Below, in pieces: positions 9,237 through 17,915 of a stretch of DNA of 64,000 bases. Under the pieces are notes generated by a model. That model saw only the letters and a list, made by a program, of their open reading frames with translations. It was not told the DNA's origin and searched no databases. Origin of the DNA: Paenibacillus lemnae (GTDB lineage Bacteria > Bacillota > Bacilli > Paenibacillales > Paenibacillaceae); the NCBI RefSeq assembly GCF_012933385.1, contig NZ_JABBPN010000015.1, positions 1-64,000 of the forward strand, given 5' to 3'. The stretch's first letter is position 1, and each line of letters starts with the position of its first letter. The position numbers and the translations under genes are program-made.

Positions 9237-11640
9237 TACGCTGCTGGGTCTTCGCCTCGCCGATCAGGCTCAGAAACGCTTCGCGCTCCAGGTCCAGCAG
9301 ATATTGCTCGCTGACGACCGTGCCTGCCGGCACATCGCCGCCGGTCAGAATCCCGGCGAGCTTGCTTGCGATCAGGTAATCATAATCGCTGATGTACCCG
9401 CTGTGCTTCATCCCCAGCGCGCCCATCTGCAGGACGGCGCGGCCGTCGCGCCCGCTGACCCGGGCCCTGCCCGGTCTAGGCGGTGTATAGCCTGCGCGTT
9501 CCAGCGCCAGCACCGCCTGCTTCGCCTCATAAATCCGGTAATCCGGATTCATGAGTACAGCATCATGCCTGCGGCCATACATCTCCAGCGCTTCATGGCC
9601 GCTGGATGAGGTTTTGGCCATCGCGATCATCTCAAACGCCTTGTTGATCTCTCGCTGCATGTCACTGTCCCGGTCAGGATGCCTGCCGCTGATCTGCAGC
9701 ACCGTCTCCTTGCAGCCTCCCCCTGCCGGAATGAGGCCGACACCGGTCTCCACCAGTCCGAAATAAGTCTCGGCCTGGAACAAGATCCGGTCAGCCGGCA
9801 GGCAAGCCTCCACACCACCGCCCAGGGTCATCCGGTGCGGTGCTGCCACGACCGGCTTCTCCAATCTCTTCAGCTTCATCATGCTGCTCTGGAACTGCGT
9901 AATCATCTCATCGATCTCATCCCATTCCCCGCTCTGCGCCTCCATCAGCATCAGCATCAGATTGGCACCCACGCAGAAGTTGCGGCCTTCGTTCGCAATG
10001 ACCAGCCCGCGGTAATTGGCGCGGACCTCTTCAACACTCTGCGAGATCATGGACAGAATGTCAGCACCGATTGCATTGTTCGGAGAGCTGAATTCCAGAC
10101 ACGCCACCCCGTCCCCGATGTCAATCAGATTCGCACCGCTGTTCGAACGGATAATCATGTTCCGGCTCTGCGCCTTCAGGGCCTGCAGGGAGATGTGTTC
10201 AGGCTTTTCCTCAACGCCCCGGTACTCACCCTTGAAGTAGTGAAAGGTGCCGCCCTCTCTCACCTGGTAGAATGATTCGTTCCCTGCCGCAATCCATGCC
10301 TTCACCCAGACCGGAACCGTAAGACCCTCCTCTTCCATACGCTGCACCGTTTTCACCAAGCCCATCAAATCCCACATTTCAAACGGCCCCAGTTCCCAGT
10401 TGAAGCCCCATTTCATAGCATGATCGATGTCCTGAATGGAGTCGGCGATTTCACCCAGTTTTTCCGCAGCATAGATCAGCACCTGTTTCAGCACATTCCA
10501 GCCCAGAGCTGAATACCGGTCCTCCGTGCCCAGAAAAGCCCGGATTTTGCTGCGGATACCTTTAGCTGCTTTTGCCGCCTCCAGAGACGAAGCTTTCACT
10601 TTTCCCGCTGGATGATACTCCATCGTCGAAAGGTTCAGCGACAGAATCTGGCTGCCGTTTTCTCCCTTTATTTTTTTGTAAAAGCCTTGACCACCCTTCT
10701 CTCCTGTCCAGCCGCGCGATACCAGCTCCAGCATGACATCCGGGACCGTGAATATGTCCTTCTCTGCACCATCCGGCACATGATCAGACACATTGCGGGC
10801 GACATGCAGGAATGTATCGATGCCGACCAGATCCAGCGTACGGAAGGTCGCACTCTTCGGTCGCCCCAGCACCGGTCCTGTGACGGCATCAACTTCCTCC
10901 ACGGTATATCCGCCTGCAAGCATCTCCCGCAGCGTCACAAGCAGTCCGTACGTACCGATCCGGTTGGCGATAAAATTCGGAGTATCCTTGGCCAGCACGA
11001 CCCCTTTACCGAGCCGCCGCTGACAGAATTCGGTCATAAACGCCGTCACCCCCGGATCTGTATCAGACCCCGGTATAATCTCCAGCAGCTTCATATGCCG
11101 TGGCGGATTGAAAAAATGGGTGCCGAGAAAATGACGCCTAAAATCTTCGCTGCGGTTCTGCGCCATGGCGTTTATGGAAATGCCGGAGGTGTTGGTGCTG
11201 ACGAACGCAGAGGGCTTGCGCAGACTTTCAATCAGAGCCAGAATCTGCTGTTTAATGTCCAGCCGCTCGGTAACCACCTCGATGATCCAGTCGGCTTCCT
11301 TTAACTGATGCAGATGATCCTCTATATTGCCGGGCGTAATTCGTTCTGCAAAAAGGGGCCGATACAGCGTTGCGCTGCCTGCTCCAGGCAAGCCGGCCAC
11401 AGCGGCTGATGCCAGCCGGTTCCGGACCTTGGGCGACTCCAGCGTAAGGCCTGCCTTTACTTCCTCCGGCGTAAGCGAGGTTGGCACGATATCCAGCAGC
11501 AGACATGGTATCCCTGCATTGGCGAGATGGGCGGCAATGCCGCATCCCATAACACCGGAACCGATGACGGCAGCCTTGGTGATATGGTGCCCGGTTTTCC
11601 TGTGGCCGCCAGCGGTCTCAAGGTTCAGCGTAGAACTCAT
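9196..11640 (-). CDS. fadN: 3-hydroxyacyl-CoA dehydrogenase / enoyl-CoA hydratase fusion
   Basis: Bifunctional beta-oxidation enzyme of about 814 residues. The N-terminus has the NAD-binding motif GSGVMGCGIAAHLANAG (residues 27-43), followed by the dehydrogenase C-terminal domains (THFFNPPRHMKLLEII, FIANRIGTYG). The last third is a crotonase-like domain (NFCVGANL, LGGGVEACLPADRI, GLVETGVGLIPAGGG). The hydratase lies at the C-terminus, as in Bacillus FadN and the reverse of E. coli FadB. The ATG at 11640 overlaps the fadF stop (ATGA) behind AGGAGG. Its 3' end has been tandemly duplicated. Confidence 0.93.
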   Translation of the reverse strand: MSSTLNLETAGGHRKTGHHITKAAVIGSGVMGCGIAAHLANAGIPCLLLDIVPTSLTPEEVKAGLTLESPKVRNRLASAAVAGLPGAGSATLYRPLFAERITPGNIEDHLHQLKEADWIIEVVTERLDIKQQILALIESLRKPSAFVSTNTSGISINAMAQNRSEDFRRHFLGTHFFNPPRHMKLLEIIPGSDTDPGVTAFMTEFCQRRLGKGVVLAKDTPNFIANRIGTYGLLVTLREMLAGGYTVEEVDAVTGPVLGRPKSATFRTLDLVGIDTFLHVARNVSDHVPDGAEKDIFTVPDVMLELVSRGWTGEKGGQGFYKKIKGENGSQILSLNLSTMEYHPAGKVKASSLEAAKAAKGIRSKIRAFLGTEDRYSALGWNVLKQVLIYAAEKLGEIADSIQDIDHAMKWGFNWELGPFEMWDLMGLVKTVQRMEEEGLTVPVWVKAWIAAGNESFYQVREGGTFHYFKGEYRGVEEKPEHISLQALKAQSRNMIIRSNSGANLIDIGDGVACLEFSSPNNAIGADILSMISQSVEEVRANYRGLVIANEGRNFCVGANLMLMLMEAQSGEWDEIDEMITQFQSSMMKLKRLEKPVVAAPHRMTLGGGVEACLPADRILFQAETYFGLVETGVGLIPAGGGCKETVLQISGRHPDRDSDMQREINKAFEMIAMAKTSSSGHEALEMYGRRHDAVLMNPDYRIYEAKQAVLALERAGYTPPRPGRARVSGRDGRAVLQMGALGMKHSGYISDYDYLIASKLAGILTGGDVPAGTVVSEQYLLDLEREAFLSLIGEAKTQQRMQHMLAKGKPLRN

Positions 11641-13817
11641 GGCATCATGACCTCCTGTTCTTGAATGGGTGACGGTCCAAAGACAGACATCTCCAGAATC
11701 TCGGCAATATCGCGGGTCTTGACCTGTTCTTCGGCTTCTTTTTCCTTGATGCCGTCCTCCAGCATGGTGAGACAGTACGGACAGGCGGAGCTGATCATGC
11801 TCACGGATACCGCAAGAGCCTGTTCCGTGCGGGCGATATTGACACGCTTGCCGGCACCTTCTTCCATCCACATCCGGCCGCCTCCAGCCCCGCAGCACAT
11901 GCCGTTCTCCCGGGTGCGCTCCATCTCGGCCAGCTTGACGCCGGGAATGGTCCGGAGAATGTTCCGCGGCGCCTCATACTCTTCGTTATAACGGCCAAGG
12001 TAGCAGGAGTCATGGTACGTGATACGCTCCGGTACCGGGTAAGAAGGGCTAAGCCGTCCGCTCCTGACCAGCTCATCCAGCAGCTGGGTATGATGCAGTA
12101 CCTCTGCCTCCAGCCCGAATTCCGGGTACTCGTTCTTCAGTGTATTGAAGGTGTGCGGACAGGCAGTCACAATTTTGGTAACATTCGCTTTCTGAAAGGC
12201 GGCGATATTCTCACGACACAGCTGCTGAAACAGCAGCTCATTGCCCATACGCCGCGGCGTATCCCCGGAATTCTTCTCTTCGCTGCCCAGGATCGCAAAG
12301 CTGACACCCGCTTCGTTCAGGAGCCTTACCAATGCCCGGGTGATGCTCCGGCTGCGGTTATCGTAGGATCCCATGGAGCCGACGAAGAACAGGTACTCAA
12401 ATCCCGGGTTTTCCTTGACCGTCGGTATGATAAGTCCCAGCTTTCCACCCGGGTCCACTTCCGTCACCCACTTGCTGCGGTCGCTGCGGCTGATGCCCCA
12501 TGGATTGCCCTGTCGCTCGATGTTCATCATCGCCCGCTGCGCCTCCTGCGGCACACGTCCTTCCATCAGCACAAGGTGACGGCGCAGGTCGATAATCTTG
12601 TCAACATGCTCGTTGCTCACCGGACACTGATCCTCACAGTTTCGGCAGGTCGTGCATGCCCAGATCTCTTCCTCTGTCATCACCCCGCCGATGAGCTGCA
12701 CATTGCGGGGATCCACGCCCTGTACCTGATGCCATGACGCCTTCTGGGCGGCCATGGTCGGCGCAATATCCGTCACTCCCTCTCCATTCCCAAGTTTCAT
12801 GGCGCCCTGCGCTGTACTTATCTGATGCGTACCGGGTGCGGCGAATATCGCTGCAGGCATCCAGGGTGACCTGGAGGTGAGCACGGCTCCTTTTTCCGTC
12901 AGATGATCCCTCAGCTTCACGATCATGTGCATGGGAGACAGCAGCTTGCCGGTGTTCGAGGCCGGACACACATTCGTGCAGCGGCCGCACTCCACGCAGG
13001 CGTAGAAGTCGAGCATCTGCTTTTGCGTAAAGTCCTCGATACGGCCTGTTCCGAAGCTTTCCGCCTCCTCGTCCTCCAGATCAAGCGAAGATAATCGTCC
13101 GGGCGGTTCTGTGCGCCGCAGTAAAATGTTGACCGGTGCGGTGATAAGGTGAAAATGCTTCGACTGCGGCACATACACCAGAAAAGACAGCAGGATCAGC
13201 AGATGAATCCACCAGAATGCGTAATATGCGACAGCGACCCCTGACTCCGGCATCCATGCGAAAACCGCAGCCAGACTAGACGACACCGGCGCCATCCCCG
13301 AGAAAGACAGCCCCTCTCTCAGCCGCTCCATAGCCATCGTTAGCAACACGGATATCATCAGCGAGGTGATCAGCACCACGACGATGCCCGGCTTCCAGCC
13401 CCGTTTGAGCCGCTTCAACTTCTCCCCGTACCGCCGGTATGCCGCATACCCCGCAGCCAGCACAATGAGTGACACCGTCACCTCCTGCATCAGGATGAAA
13501 CCCTCGTAGCCCGGAATCGGCAGCCGATGTCCGCTGAGTCCTTTCCAGATGATGTCCAGCGCGCCAAACTGAAGGATGATAAATCCGTAAAAAATAACGA
13601 AGTGCATGACACCGCTTCGGCGGTCCTTGAGCAGCTTGCTCTGGCCGAACACTTGAACTGCGAAGCCTTGAAGCCGCTCCCTCCACTTGGGCTGGAGAGG
13701 AGTTCTTTTGCCAAGCCGAATGTACAGATAACGGCGGTATATTACAGTCGCAAACATGAACAGCGCCCCGCCGGTGACGAGGACGAAGAGGATTGCATGA
13801 AGAATGGGCCAGCTCAT
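11637..13817 (-). CDS. fadF: Membrane Fe-S oxidoreductase for ETF electrons
   Basis: Probably accepts electrons from ETF and delivers them to the quinone pool; this is the role proposed for Bacillus FadF and is inferred here. The 726-residue protein starts with a nitrate-reductase-gamma-like membrane domain of about five helices. Two ferredoxin-type clusters follow (CVECGRCTNVCP and CTTCRNCEDQCP), then two CCG domains (MCCGAGGGRMW, SACPYCLTM) of the glycolate oxidase/heterodisulfide reductase type. The ATG at 13817 has GGGGGTGAT upstream. It is the first gene of the fad operon and faces fadR. Confidence 0.88.
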   Translation of the reverse strand: MSWPILHAILFVLVTGGALFMFATVIYRRYLYIRLGKRTPLQPKWRERLQGFAVQVFGQSKLLKDRRSGVMHFVIFYGFIILQFGALDIIWKGLSGHRLPIPGYEGFILMQEVTVSLIVLAAGYAAYRRYGEKLKRLKRGWKPGIVVVLITSLMISVLLTMAMERLREGLSFSGMAPVSSSLAAVFAWMPESGVAVAYYAFWWIHLLILLSFLVYVPQSKHFHLITAPVNILLRRTEPPGRLSSLDLEDEEAESFGTGRIEDFTQKQMLDFYACVECGRCTNVCPASNTGKLLSPMHMIVKLRDHLTEKGAVLTSRSPWMPAAIFAAPGTHQISTAQGAMKLGNGEGVTDIAPTMAAQKASWHQVQGVDPRNVQLIGGVMTEEEIWACTTCRNCEDQCPVSNEHVDKIIDLRRHLVLMEGRVPQEAQRAMMNIERQGNPWGISRSDRSKWVTEVDPGGKLGLIIPTVKENPGFEYLFFVGSMGSYDNRSRSITRALVRLLNEAGVSFAILGSEEKNSGDTPRRMGNELLFQQLCRENIAAFQKANVTKIVTACPHTFNTLKNEYPEFGLEAEVLHHTQLLDELVRSGRLSPSYPVPERITYHDSCYLGRYNEEYEAPRNILRTIPGVKLAEMERTRENGMCCGAGGGRMWMEEGAGKRVNIARTEQALAVSVSMISSACPYCLTMLEDGIKEKEAEEQVKTRDIAEILEMSVFGPSPIQEQEVMMP

Positions 13818-13909
13818 CGTATCACCCCCTTTTTTGAAAAATGTATTTACGCCGCAGCACCTCATGATAACGGTTACGACAGTATCCTATGATCACCGCG
13901 CCTGAAAAA

Positions 13910-13927
13910 TGAATGAGGATTCATTCA
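13910..13927. promoter_or_regulatory. FadR operator
   Basis: The 18-bp palindrome TGAATGAGGATTCATTCA keeps both half sites (TGAATGA, TCATTCA) and the 4-nt spacing of the Bacillus FadR consensus. It lies in the 156-bp gap between divergent fadF and fadR, so one site can repress both directions; acyl-CoA would relieve it. Confidence 0.9.
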
Positions 13928-13973
13928 TAAAAAATAAAATGACCGTATATTTTGATACCAGGGGTGATGCATC

Positions 13974-14570
13974 GTGACAACGAAAAAAACTGAAAAATAC
14001 CAGCTCATACTCCAGGGTGCCCTGAAGGTATTTGCCGAGCATGGCTACCACCGCTCCCAGGTTTCCAAAATTGCCAAAGCCGCCGGTGTGGCTGACGGAA
14101 CGATCTATTTGTACTTCAAGCGAAAGGAGGATATCCTCATTTCCTTGTTCCAGGAAAGGCTGGGCGAGCTCGTCGGGAAGTTCCATGACCATGTGGAAGG
14201 CGTGGGCGATCCGGCGCAGGCACTCCGCAAGGTGTGCGAGATACATTTTAGCGAGCTGGAACAGAACCCTGATCTCGCTTACGTGACCCAGATCGAGCTG
14301 AGGCAGAGTGATTTGGAGCTGCGGAAGGCCATCGGGAGTGCGCTGAAGCCGTATTTTCAGCTGATCGAGCAGATTGTGCAGCAGGGTATGGAGGAGAAGG
14401 TGTTCCAGCCGGGCCTGAATATCAAGCTGGTGCGGAAGCTGATCTTTGGTGCGATGGATGAAGCGGTCACCTCCTGGCTGATTTCGGGACGAAAATATTC
14501 GCTGAGCGGGCAGGTCGAGGATACGCTGCGTTTCTTTCTGCACGGCATGACCGGCAGGCCTTACGCATAG
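13974..14570 (+). CDS. fadR: TetR-family fatty-acid degradation repressor
   Basis: A 198-residue TetR regulator. The N-terminal helix-turn-helix (HRSQVSKIAKAAGVADGTIY, about residues 24-43) and the LYFKRKEDIL segment are typical, followed by an all-helical ligand domain expected to bind long-chain acyl-CoA. It starts at a GTG (13974) behind GGGGTGAT. The FadR box just upstream, and the order fadR-etfB-etfA facing fadF, support the specific name. It is likely autoregulated, as the box overlaps its promoter region. Confidence 0.9.
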   Translation: MTTKKTEKYQLILQGALKVFAEHGYHRSQVSKIAKAAGVADGTIYLYFKRKEDILISLFQERLGELVGKFHDHVEGVGDPAQALRKVCEIHFSELEQNPDLAYVTQIELRQSDLELRKAIGSALKPYFQLIEQIVQQGMEEKVFQPGLNIKLVRKLIFGAMDEAVTSWLISGRKYSLSGQVEDTLRFFLHGMTGRPYA

Positions 14571-14614
14571 AATCCCATGTTCACGATGGTTCCACATGAA
14601 AGGAGAGGTGATGT

Positions 14615-15394
14615 ATGAAGATCGTTGTTCTTTTGAAGCAGACGCTGGATACGGAGGAAAAAATAACGCTGGACCAAGGAGCCGTCTGCGAAGACGGCGT
14701 CACCTTTGTGATCAATCCTTATGACGAGTATGCGGTGGAAGAAGCGGTCAGGCTCCGCGATGAGCACGGCGGCAGCGTAAAGCTGCTGTCAGCAGGACCG
14801 GAACGGACAGCGGAAGCGCTGCGAACCGCGCTGGCCATGGGGGCGGATGAGGCCGTGCTGATTACGGATGAGCGAATTCCGGATGACGAATATGCGGTAT
14901 CCAAGGTTCTTCATACCTATCTGGTCCGGGAGAACGCCGATCTCATCCTCGGCGGGAGCTTCTCGGTCGACCGCGGCGGCGGGCAGGTCGCTGTCCGTAC
15001 AGCGACACTGCTGGGCATCCCGCATGCCGGCTCCATTACGAAGCTGACGGTTAGCGGCGGAAGCGCTGAAGTCCACCGGGATGCCGAAGGCGATCTGGAG
15101 GTGGTGGAAGTGCCTCTCCCGGCGCTGTTCACTGCCCAGCAGGGACTGAATGAGCCGCGCTACCCCTCCCTGCCCGGCATTATGAAGGCGAAGAAGAAAC
15201 CTTTTACGCGCCTGACCCTGGATGATCTTGGTCTTTCGCCGAATGAGATTCAGCCTGCGACGAAGCAGGCGGCGCTGTTTCTGCCGCCGGAGCGCAAAGC
15301 CGGCCGCATTCTGAAAGGCGAACCGGCTGCGGCAGTGCAGGAGCTGGTGTCTCTGCTGCGGACCAAGGTGCAGCCTGATACGACCGCTGATTAG
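14615..15394 (+). CDS. etfB: Electron transfer flavoprotein beta subunit
   Basis: The 259-residue EtfB begins MKIVVLLKQTLDTEEKI and contains NPYDEYAVEEAVRL, the ADLILGG segment and the ETF-beta AMP/adenine-binding region (GGQVAVRTATLLGIP). With EtfA it carries electrons from acyl-CoA dehydrogenase. AGGAGAGGTG precedes the ATG, 44 bp after fadR. The gap to etfA (176 bp) is unusually long for this pair because a repeat element sits in it. Confidence 0.95.
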   Translation: MKIVVLLKQTLDTEEKITLDQGAVCEDGVTFVINPYDEYAVEEAVRLRDEHGGSVKLLSAGPERTAEALRTALAMGADEAVLITDERIPDDEYAVSKVLHTYLVRENADLILGGSFSVDRGGGQVAVRTATLLGIPHAGSITKLTVSGGSAEVHRDAEGDLEVVEVPLPALFTAQQGLNEPRYPSLPGIMKAKKKPFTRLTLDDLGLSPNEIQPATKQAALFLPPERKAGRILKGEPAAAVQELVSLLRTKVQPDTTAD

Positions 15395-15429
15395 TTCCAT
15401 TGTATGGTGCCGGGGACGTCCGTCATGAC

Positions 15430-15544
15430 TGAAGTTAAACGTTACCGTTCTGGTTTACTGCGATGGCAAGTGTTCTTACGACCGCTGACGCTTCTCCAGA
15501 ATCACTTGTCACCTCCGTTATAGAAGGGTAATATCTTAACTTCA
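15430..15544. mobile_element. MITE-like inverted-repeat element between etfB and etfA (copy 1)
   Basis: The left end TGAAGTTAAACGTTACC and the right end (read inverted) TGAAGTTAAGATATTACC mirror each other. Inside, GGCAAGTGTTCTTACG faces AGAATCACTTGTCACC. The whole 115 bp is one long imperfect inverted repeat with the central sequence CGACCGCTGACGCTTCTCC. Related sequences occur at 25.4, 38.3 and 60.6 kb. No open reading frame. The right end lies next to the etfA ribosome binding site. Confidence 0.75.
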
Positions 15545-15570
15545 TTTTATATAGCAAGGAGGTCATTGTG

Positions 15571-16551
15571 ATGAGTCAATTTTTGCTGGTGTTTGCGGAA
15601 ATGCGGGAAGGAAAGCTGAGGCAGGTTGCTCTCGAGACGCTGGGAGCAGCGCAGCTTCTGGCGCAGGAAGGGGATTTCATACGGATTGTGCTGGCCGCCG
15701 GATCGAACACAGCCGATGCCGCTGCGGTACTTTCGGCGTATGGAGCGGAGATCATCTATACAATTGAGGATGAGGATCTGGAGCATTACACACCGGATGC
15801 CTATGCTGCGGCCATTCAGGCTGCCGTGTCTGAAGCACAGCCAACTGTCGTCCTCTTCGGCCACACAGCGCTCGGGCGCGACCTGGCTCCAGTGATCGCC
15901 TCCAGCATGGGGGCAGGGCAGATCTCAGATGTCACCTCCATTGAAATCAAGGACGGCGAAGGCCTGTTTACCCGGCCCTTATATGCTGGCAAGGCCTTTG
16001 AGAAACGGAGCTTTACCACCCGGCCTGCTGTCATCACCATCCGCCCCAATAATATTGCAGCCGCAGCCCCTGATGCTTCAAGGAATCCCTCTGCCATCAC
16101 AGAGCTTGCTTACCCGACGCCATCTCTTCGGTCGGTGGTCAAGAATGTCGTCCGCAAAACGACCGGCAGCATCGACTTGTCCGAAGCGAACATTGTCATT
16201 TCCGGCGGACGCGGCGTCAAGAGTGCGGACGGCTTCAAGCCGCTGGAAGAGCTTGCCGGGCTGCTCGGCGGCGCGGTGGGGGCTTCCCGCGGAGCCTGCG
16301 ATGCCGGTTACTGCGACTATGCCCTGCAGATCGGGCAGACCGGCAAAGTGGTCACACCGGAGATTTACATCGCCTGCGGGATCAGCGGGGCGATCCAGCA
16401 TCTGGCCGGCATGAGCCAGTCGCGCATCATTATCGCGATTAACAAGGATCCGGAAGCGCCGATTTTTAAAGTGGCGGACTACGGCATTGTCGGGGATCTG
16501 TTCGACATTCTGCCTTTGTTAACGATGGAATTCCGCAAAGTGCTGAACTAA
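15571..16551 (+). CDS. etfA: Electron transfer flavoprotein alpha subunit
   Basis: A 326-residue EtfA with the C-terminal FAD-binding domain clearly readable: [80 protein letters not shown]. It forms the ETF heterodimer with EtfB. The ATG at 15571 has AGGAGG 8 nt upstream; a GTG codon directly before it (15568) is the alternative. Co-transcription with fadR and etfB requires reading through the repeat element. No clear terminator follows. Confidence 0.95.
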   Translation: MSQFLLVFAEMREGKLRQVALETLGAAQLLAQEGDFIRIVLAAGSNTADAAAVLSAYGAEIIYTIEDEDLEHYTPDAYAAAIQAAVSEAQPTVVLFGHTALGRDLAPVIASSMGAGQISDVTSIEIKDGEGLFTRPLYAGKAFEKRSFTTRPAVITIRPNNIAAAAPDASRNPSAITELAYPTPSLRSVVKNVVRKTTGSIDLSEANIVISGGRGVKSADGFKPLEELAGLLGGAVGASRGACDAGYCDYALQIGQTGKVVTPEIYIACGISGAIQHLAGMSQSRIIIAINKDPEAPIFKVADYGIVGDLFDILPLLTMEFRKVLN

Positions 16552-16625
16552 CGATTGTCCCTCCGCGGAACATGGATTATATTTATAAATAGAACTTTAT
16601 TCCATACCAAGGAGGAGTTGGGTGT

Positions 16626-16964
16626 ATGAGTACAGACGTAACTGCTTTTATTGAGCAGCTGCCAAATCCGTGGCAAAGCGAGCTCTGCAGCCGGCTGAGA
16701 CAGCTGGTCCACAACACCATTCCGGACGCGGAGGAACGCATTCAGTACAAGAAGCCTCATTTTTTAAAAAATGGGCATTATGCGGCCGTGATTTCCCCGT
16801 CCAAGGATGCCATTGCGTTTATGATTATGAATGCAGGCGAGCTTGAAGTCCCTAAGGGATTTGAGGGCCCCCCGGAACGCAAGTGGCTGAAGATCCGCGA
16901 GGGGGATGAGCCGGACTACGATCAGCTGTCCTCCCTGCTGGCCCAGGCTTCCAGCACATTGTGA
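16626..16964 (+). CDS. DUF1801 small protein (intact paralogue)
   Basis: A 112-residue cytoplasmic protein of the DUF1801/YdhG-like group: FIEQLPNPWQSELCSRLRQLV, then ERIQYKKPHFLKNGHYAAVISPSKDAIAFMIMNAG. GGAGGAG precedes the ATG. The fold is frataxin-like in related families, but no function is established. A second member at 40.8-41.3 kb is broken, so this may be the only working copy in the window. Confidence 0.75.
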   Translation: MSTDVTAFIEQLPNPWQSELCSRLRQLVHNTIPDAEERIQYKKPHFLKNGHYAAVISPSKDAIAFMIMNAGELEVPKGFEGPPERKWLKIREGDEPDYDQLSSLLAQASSTL

Positions 16965-17149
16965 GACCGCGTGAGGCTCTCTGGAGATGCGCGGCATAAA
17001 CAGCTCCTTCCTGCTCCTTCAACTGCATCTCCTTTTACTTCATCAATGTTACATATGGCTAGTCCACTGCATAATTTCGAGTATTCGCTCAAAAGGCCTG
17101 CGTAAACCAGGCCTGTTCCATATTGGTATCCCATTGGAGATGGCTTTAG

Positions 17150-17461
17150 ATGAGAGTTGGCTATAGTATTTTAAGAGAGATTCACAAAAAGGAATTCACC
17201 CCAGAGAGCAAGGATTACGGGATTCAGGAACATGAATTCCTCAGGATGGTCAAACTGTTAGAGAAGCAAGGATATCTTGACAAAATTTTAGTGGTAGGAG
17301 ATTTCTATTCATTAAAACAAACCAGAATTACAGACAAAGGTATTCGATTTTTAAAAGAGCACTTCGATTTGGAGACCATTTATCCTGCTCACAGATCTGA
17401 TCTAGTGAATTGGATTCAAGTAGATAAGACCTTATACGGTAATGGTGCTGACTCTGATTGA
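17150..17461 (+). CDS. YjcQ-family winged-helix protein
   Basis: A 103-residue protein with the YjcQ layout: YSILREIHKKEFTPESKDYGI, a middle LLEKQGYLDKILVVGDFYSLKQTRITDKGIRFL winged-helix region and an acidic tail. Members are common in phages and Firmicutes chromosomes and probably bind DNA, but the targets are unknown. GGAGAT lies 8 nt upstream of the ATG. It is AT-richer than etfA and stands alone. Confidence 0.7.
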   Translation: MRVGYSILREIHKKEFTPESKDYGIQEHEFLRMVKLLEKQGYLDKILVVGDFYSLKQTRITDKGIRFLKEHFDLETIYPAHRSDLVNWIQVDKTLYGNGADSD

Positions 17462-17494
17462 GGACCATCTTCTGATTAATGCTCCACCGGATGA

Positions 17495-17560
17495 TTGACA
17501 ATAGTTTCCTCACCCCGTATATTCTATATATGAGTATATGCTCATATATAGAATATACGG
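17495..17560 (+). promoter_or_regulatory. czr promoter with 20-bp-arm palindromic operator
   Basis: -35 TTGACA (17495-17500) and -10 TATATT (17518-17523) are 17 bp apart. The -10 lies inside a perfect inverted repeat: arm CCGTATATTCTATATATGAG (17515-17534), 6-nt centre, complementary arm 17541-17560. The inner part resembles the ArsR/SmtB-type 12-2-12 operator. The geometry predicts repression by occlusion of RNA polymerase by CzrA. Confidence 0.85.
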
Positions 17561-17594
17561 TACATATTGAATACACAAAGGCGGCGAATCCCAA

Positions 17595-17903
17595 ATGGAA
17601 GCTCATGAACATTCTTTTTTAAAGCCTGAAACGGTTGACGACGTATCCCGGATTTTCAAGGCATTGTCCGATCCGACGAGGATACGGATTCTCTACATGC
17701 TGTCTCAAGAAGAGTGTCCTGTCAGCCACATTACAGAGGTGCTGGATATCTCCCAGTCGGCAGTCTCCCACCAGCTGAGCCTGCTGCGAACCATGAAGCT
17801 GGTCAAAAACCGGCGGGAAGGCACCACCATCATCTACTCATGCGACGACGATCACGTCATCTCTTTGCTGAAGCAGGCGATCCGCCATGCCGAGCATTGT
17901 TAG
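17595..17903 (+). CDS. czrA: ArsR/SmtB-family zinc-type repressor
   Basis: A 102-residue winged-helix repressor (ALSDPTRIRILYML, SQSAVSHQLSLLRTMKLV). The alpha-5 metal site is complete: D85-x-H87, then H98-x-x-H101, the spacing of Zn/Co sensors of the CzrA class, whereas the ArsR alpha-3 Cys pair is absent. It starts 34 bp after the palindromic operator and is followed by czcD (12 bp) and czcO. Zn(II), Co(II) and perhaps Cd are the likely signals by family knowledge. Confidence 0.9.
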   Translation: MEAHEHSFLKPETVDDVSRIFKALSDPTRIRILYMLSQEECPVSHITEVLDISQSAVSHQLSLLRTMKLVKNRREGTTIIYSCDDDHVISLLKQAIRHAEHC

Positions 17904-17915
17904 GAGGTAGAAGCT

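Noticed and set aside
11637..13817. LutA/GlpC-type lactate or glycerol oxidoreductase
   Set aside because: CCG domains would fit, but the nitrate-reductase-gamma-like membrane domain and the fad operon context point to FadF.
13974..14597. Minus-strand 234-codon frame opposite fadR
   Set aside because: Antisense shadow; the plus strand encodes a TetR protein with helix-turn-helix and a well-placed ribosome binding site.
17462..17594. tRNA or riboswitch in the palindrome before czrA
   Set aside because: The symmetry is explained by an ArsR-family operator overlapping a sigma-A promoter; no cloverleaf or T-box elements are seen. I found no tRNA or rRNA gene anywhere in the window.
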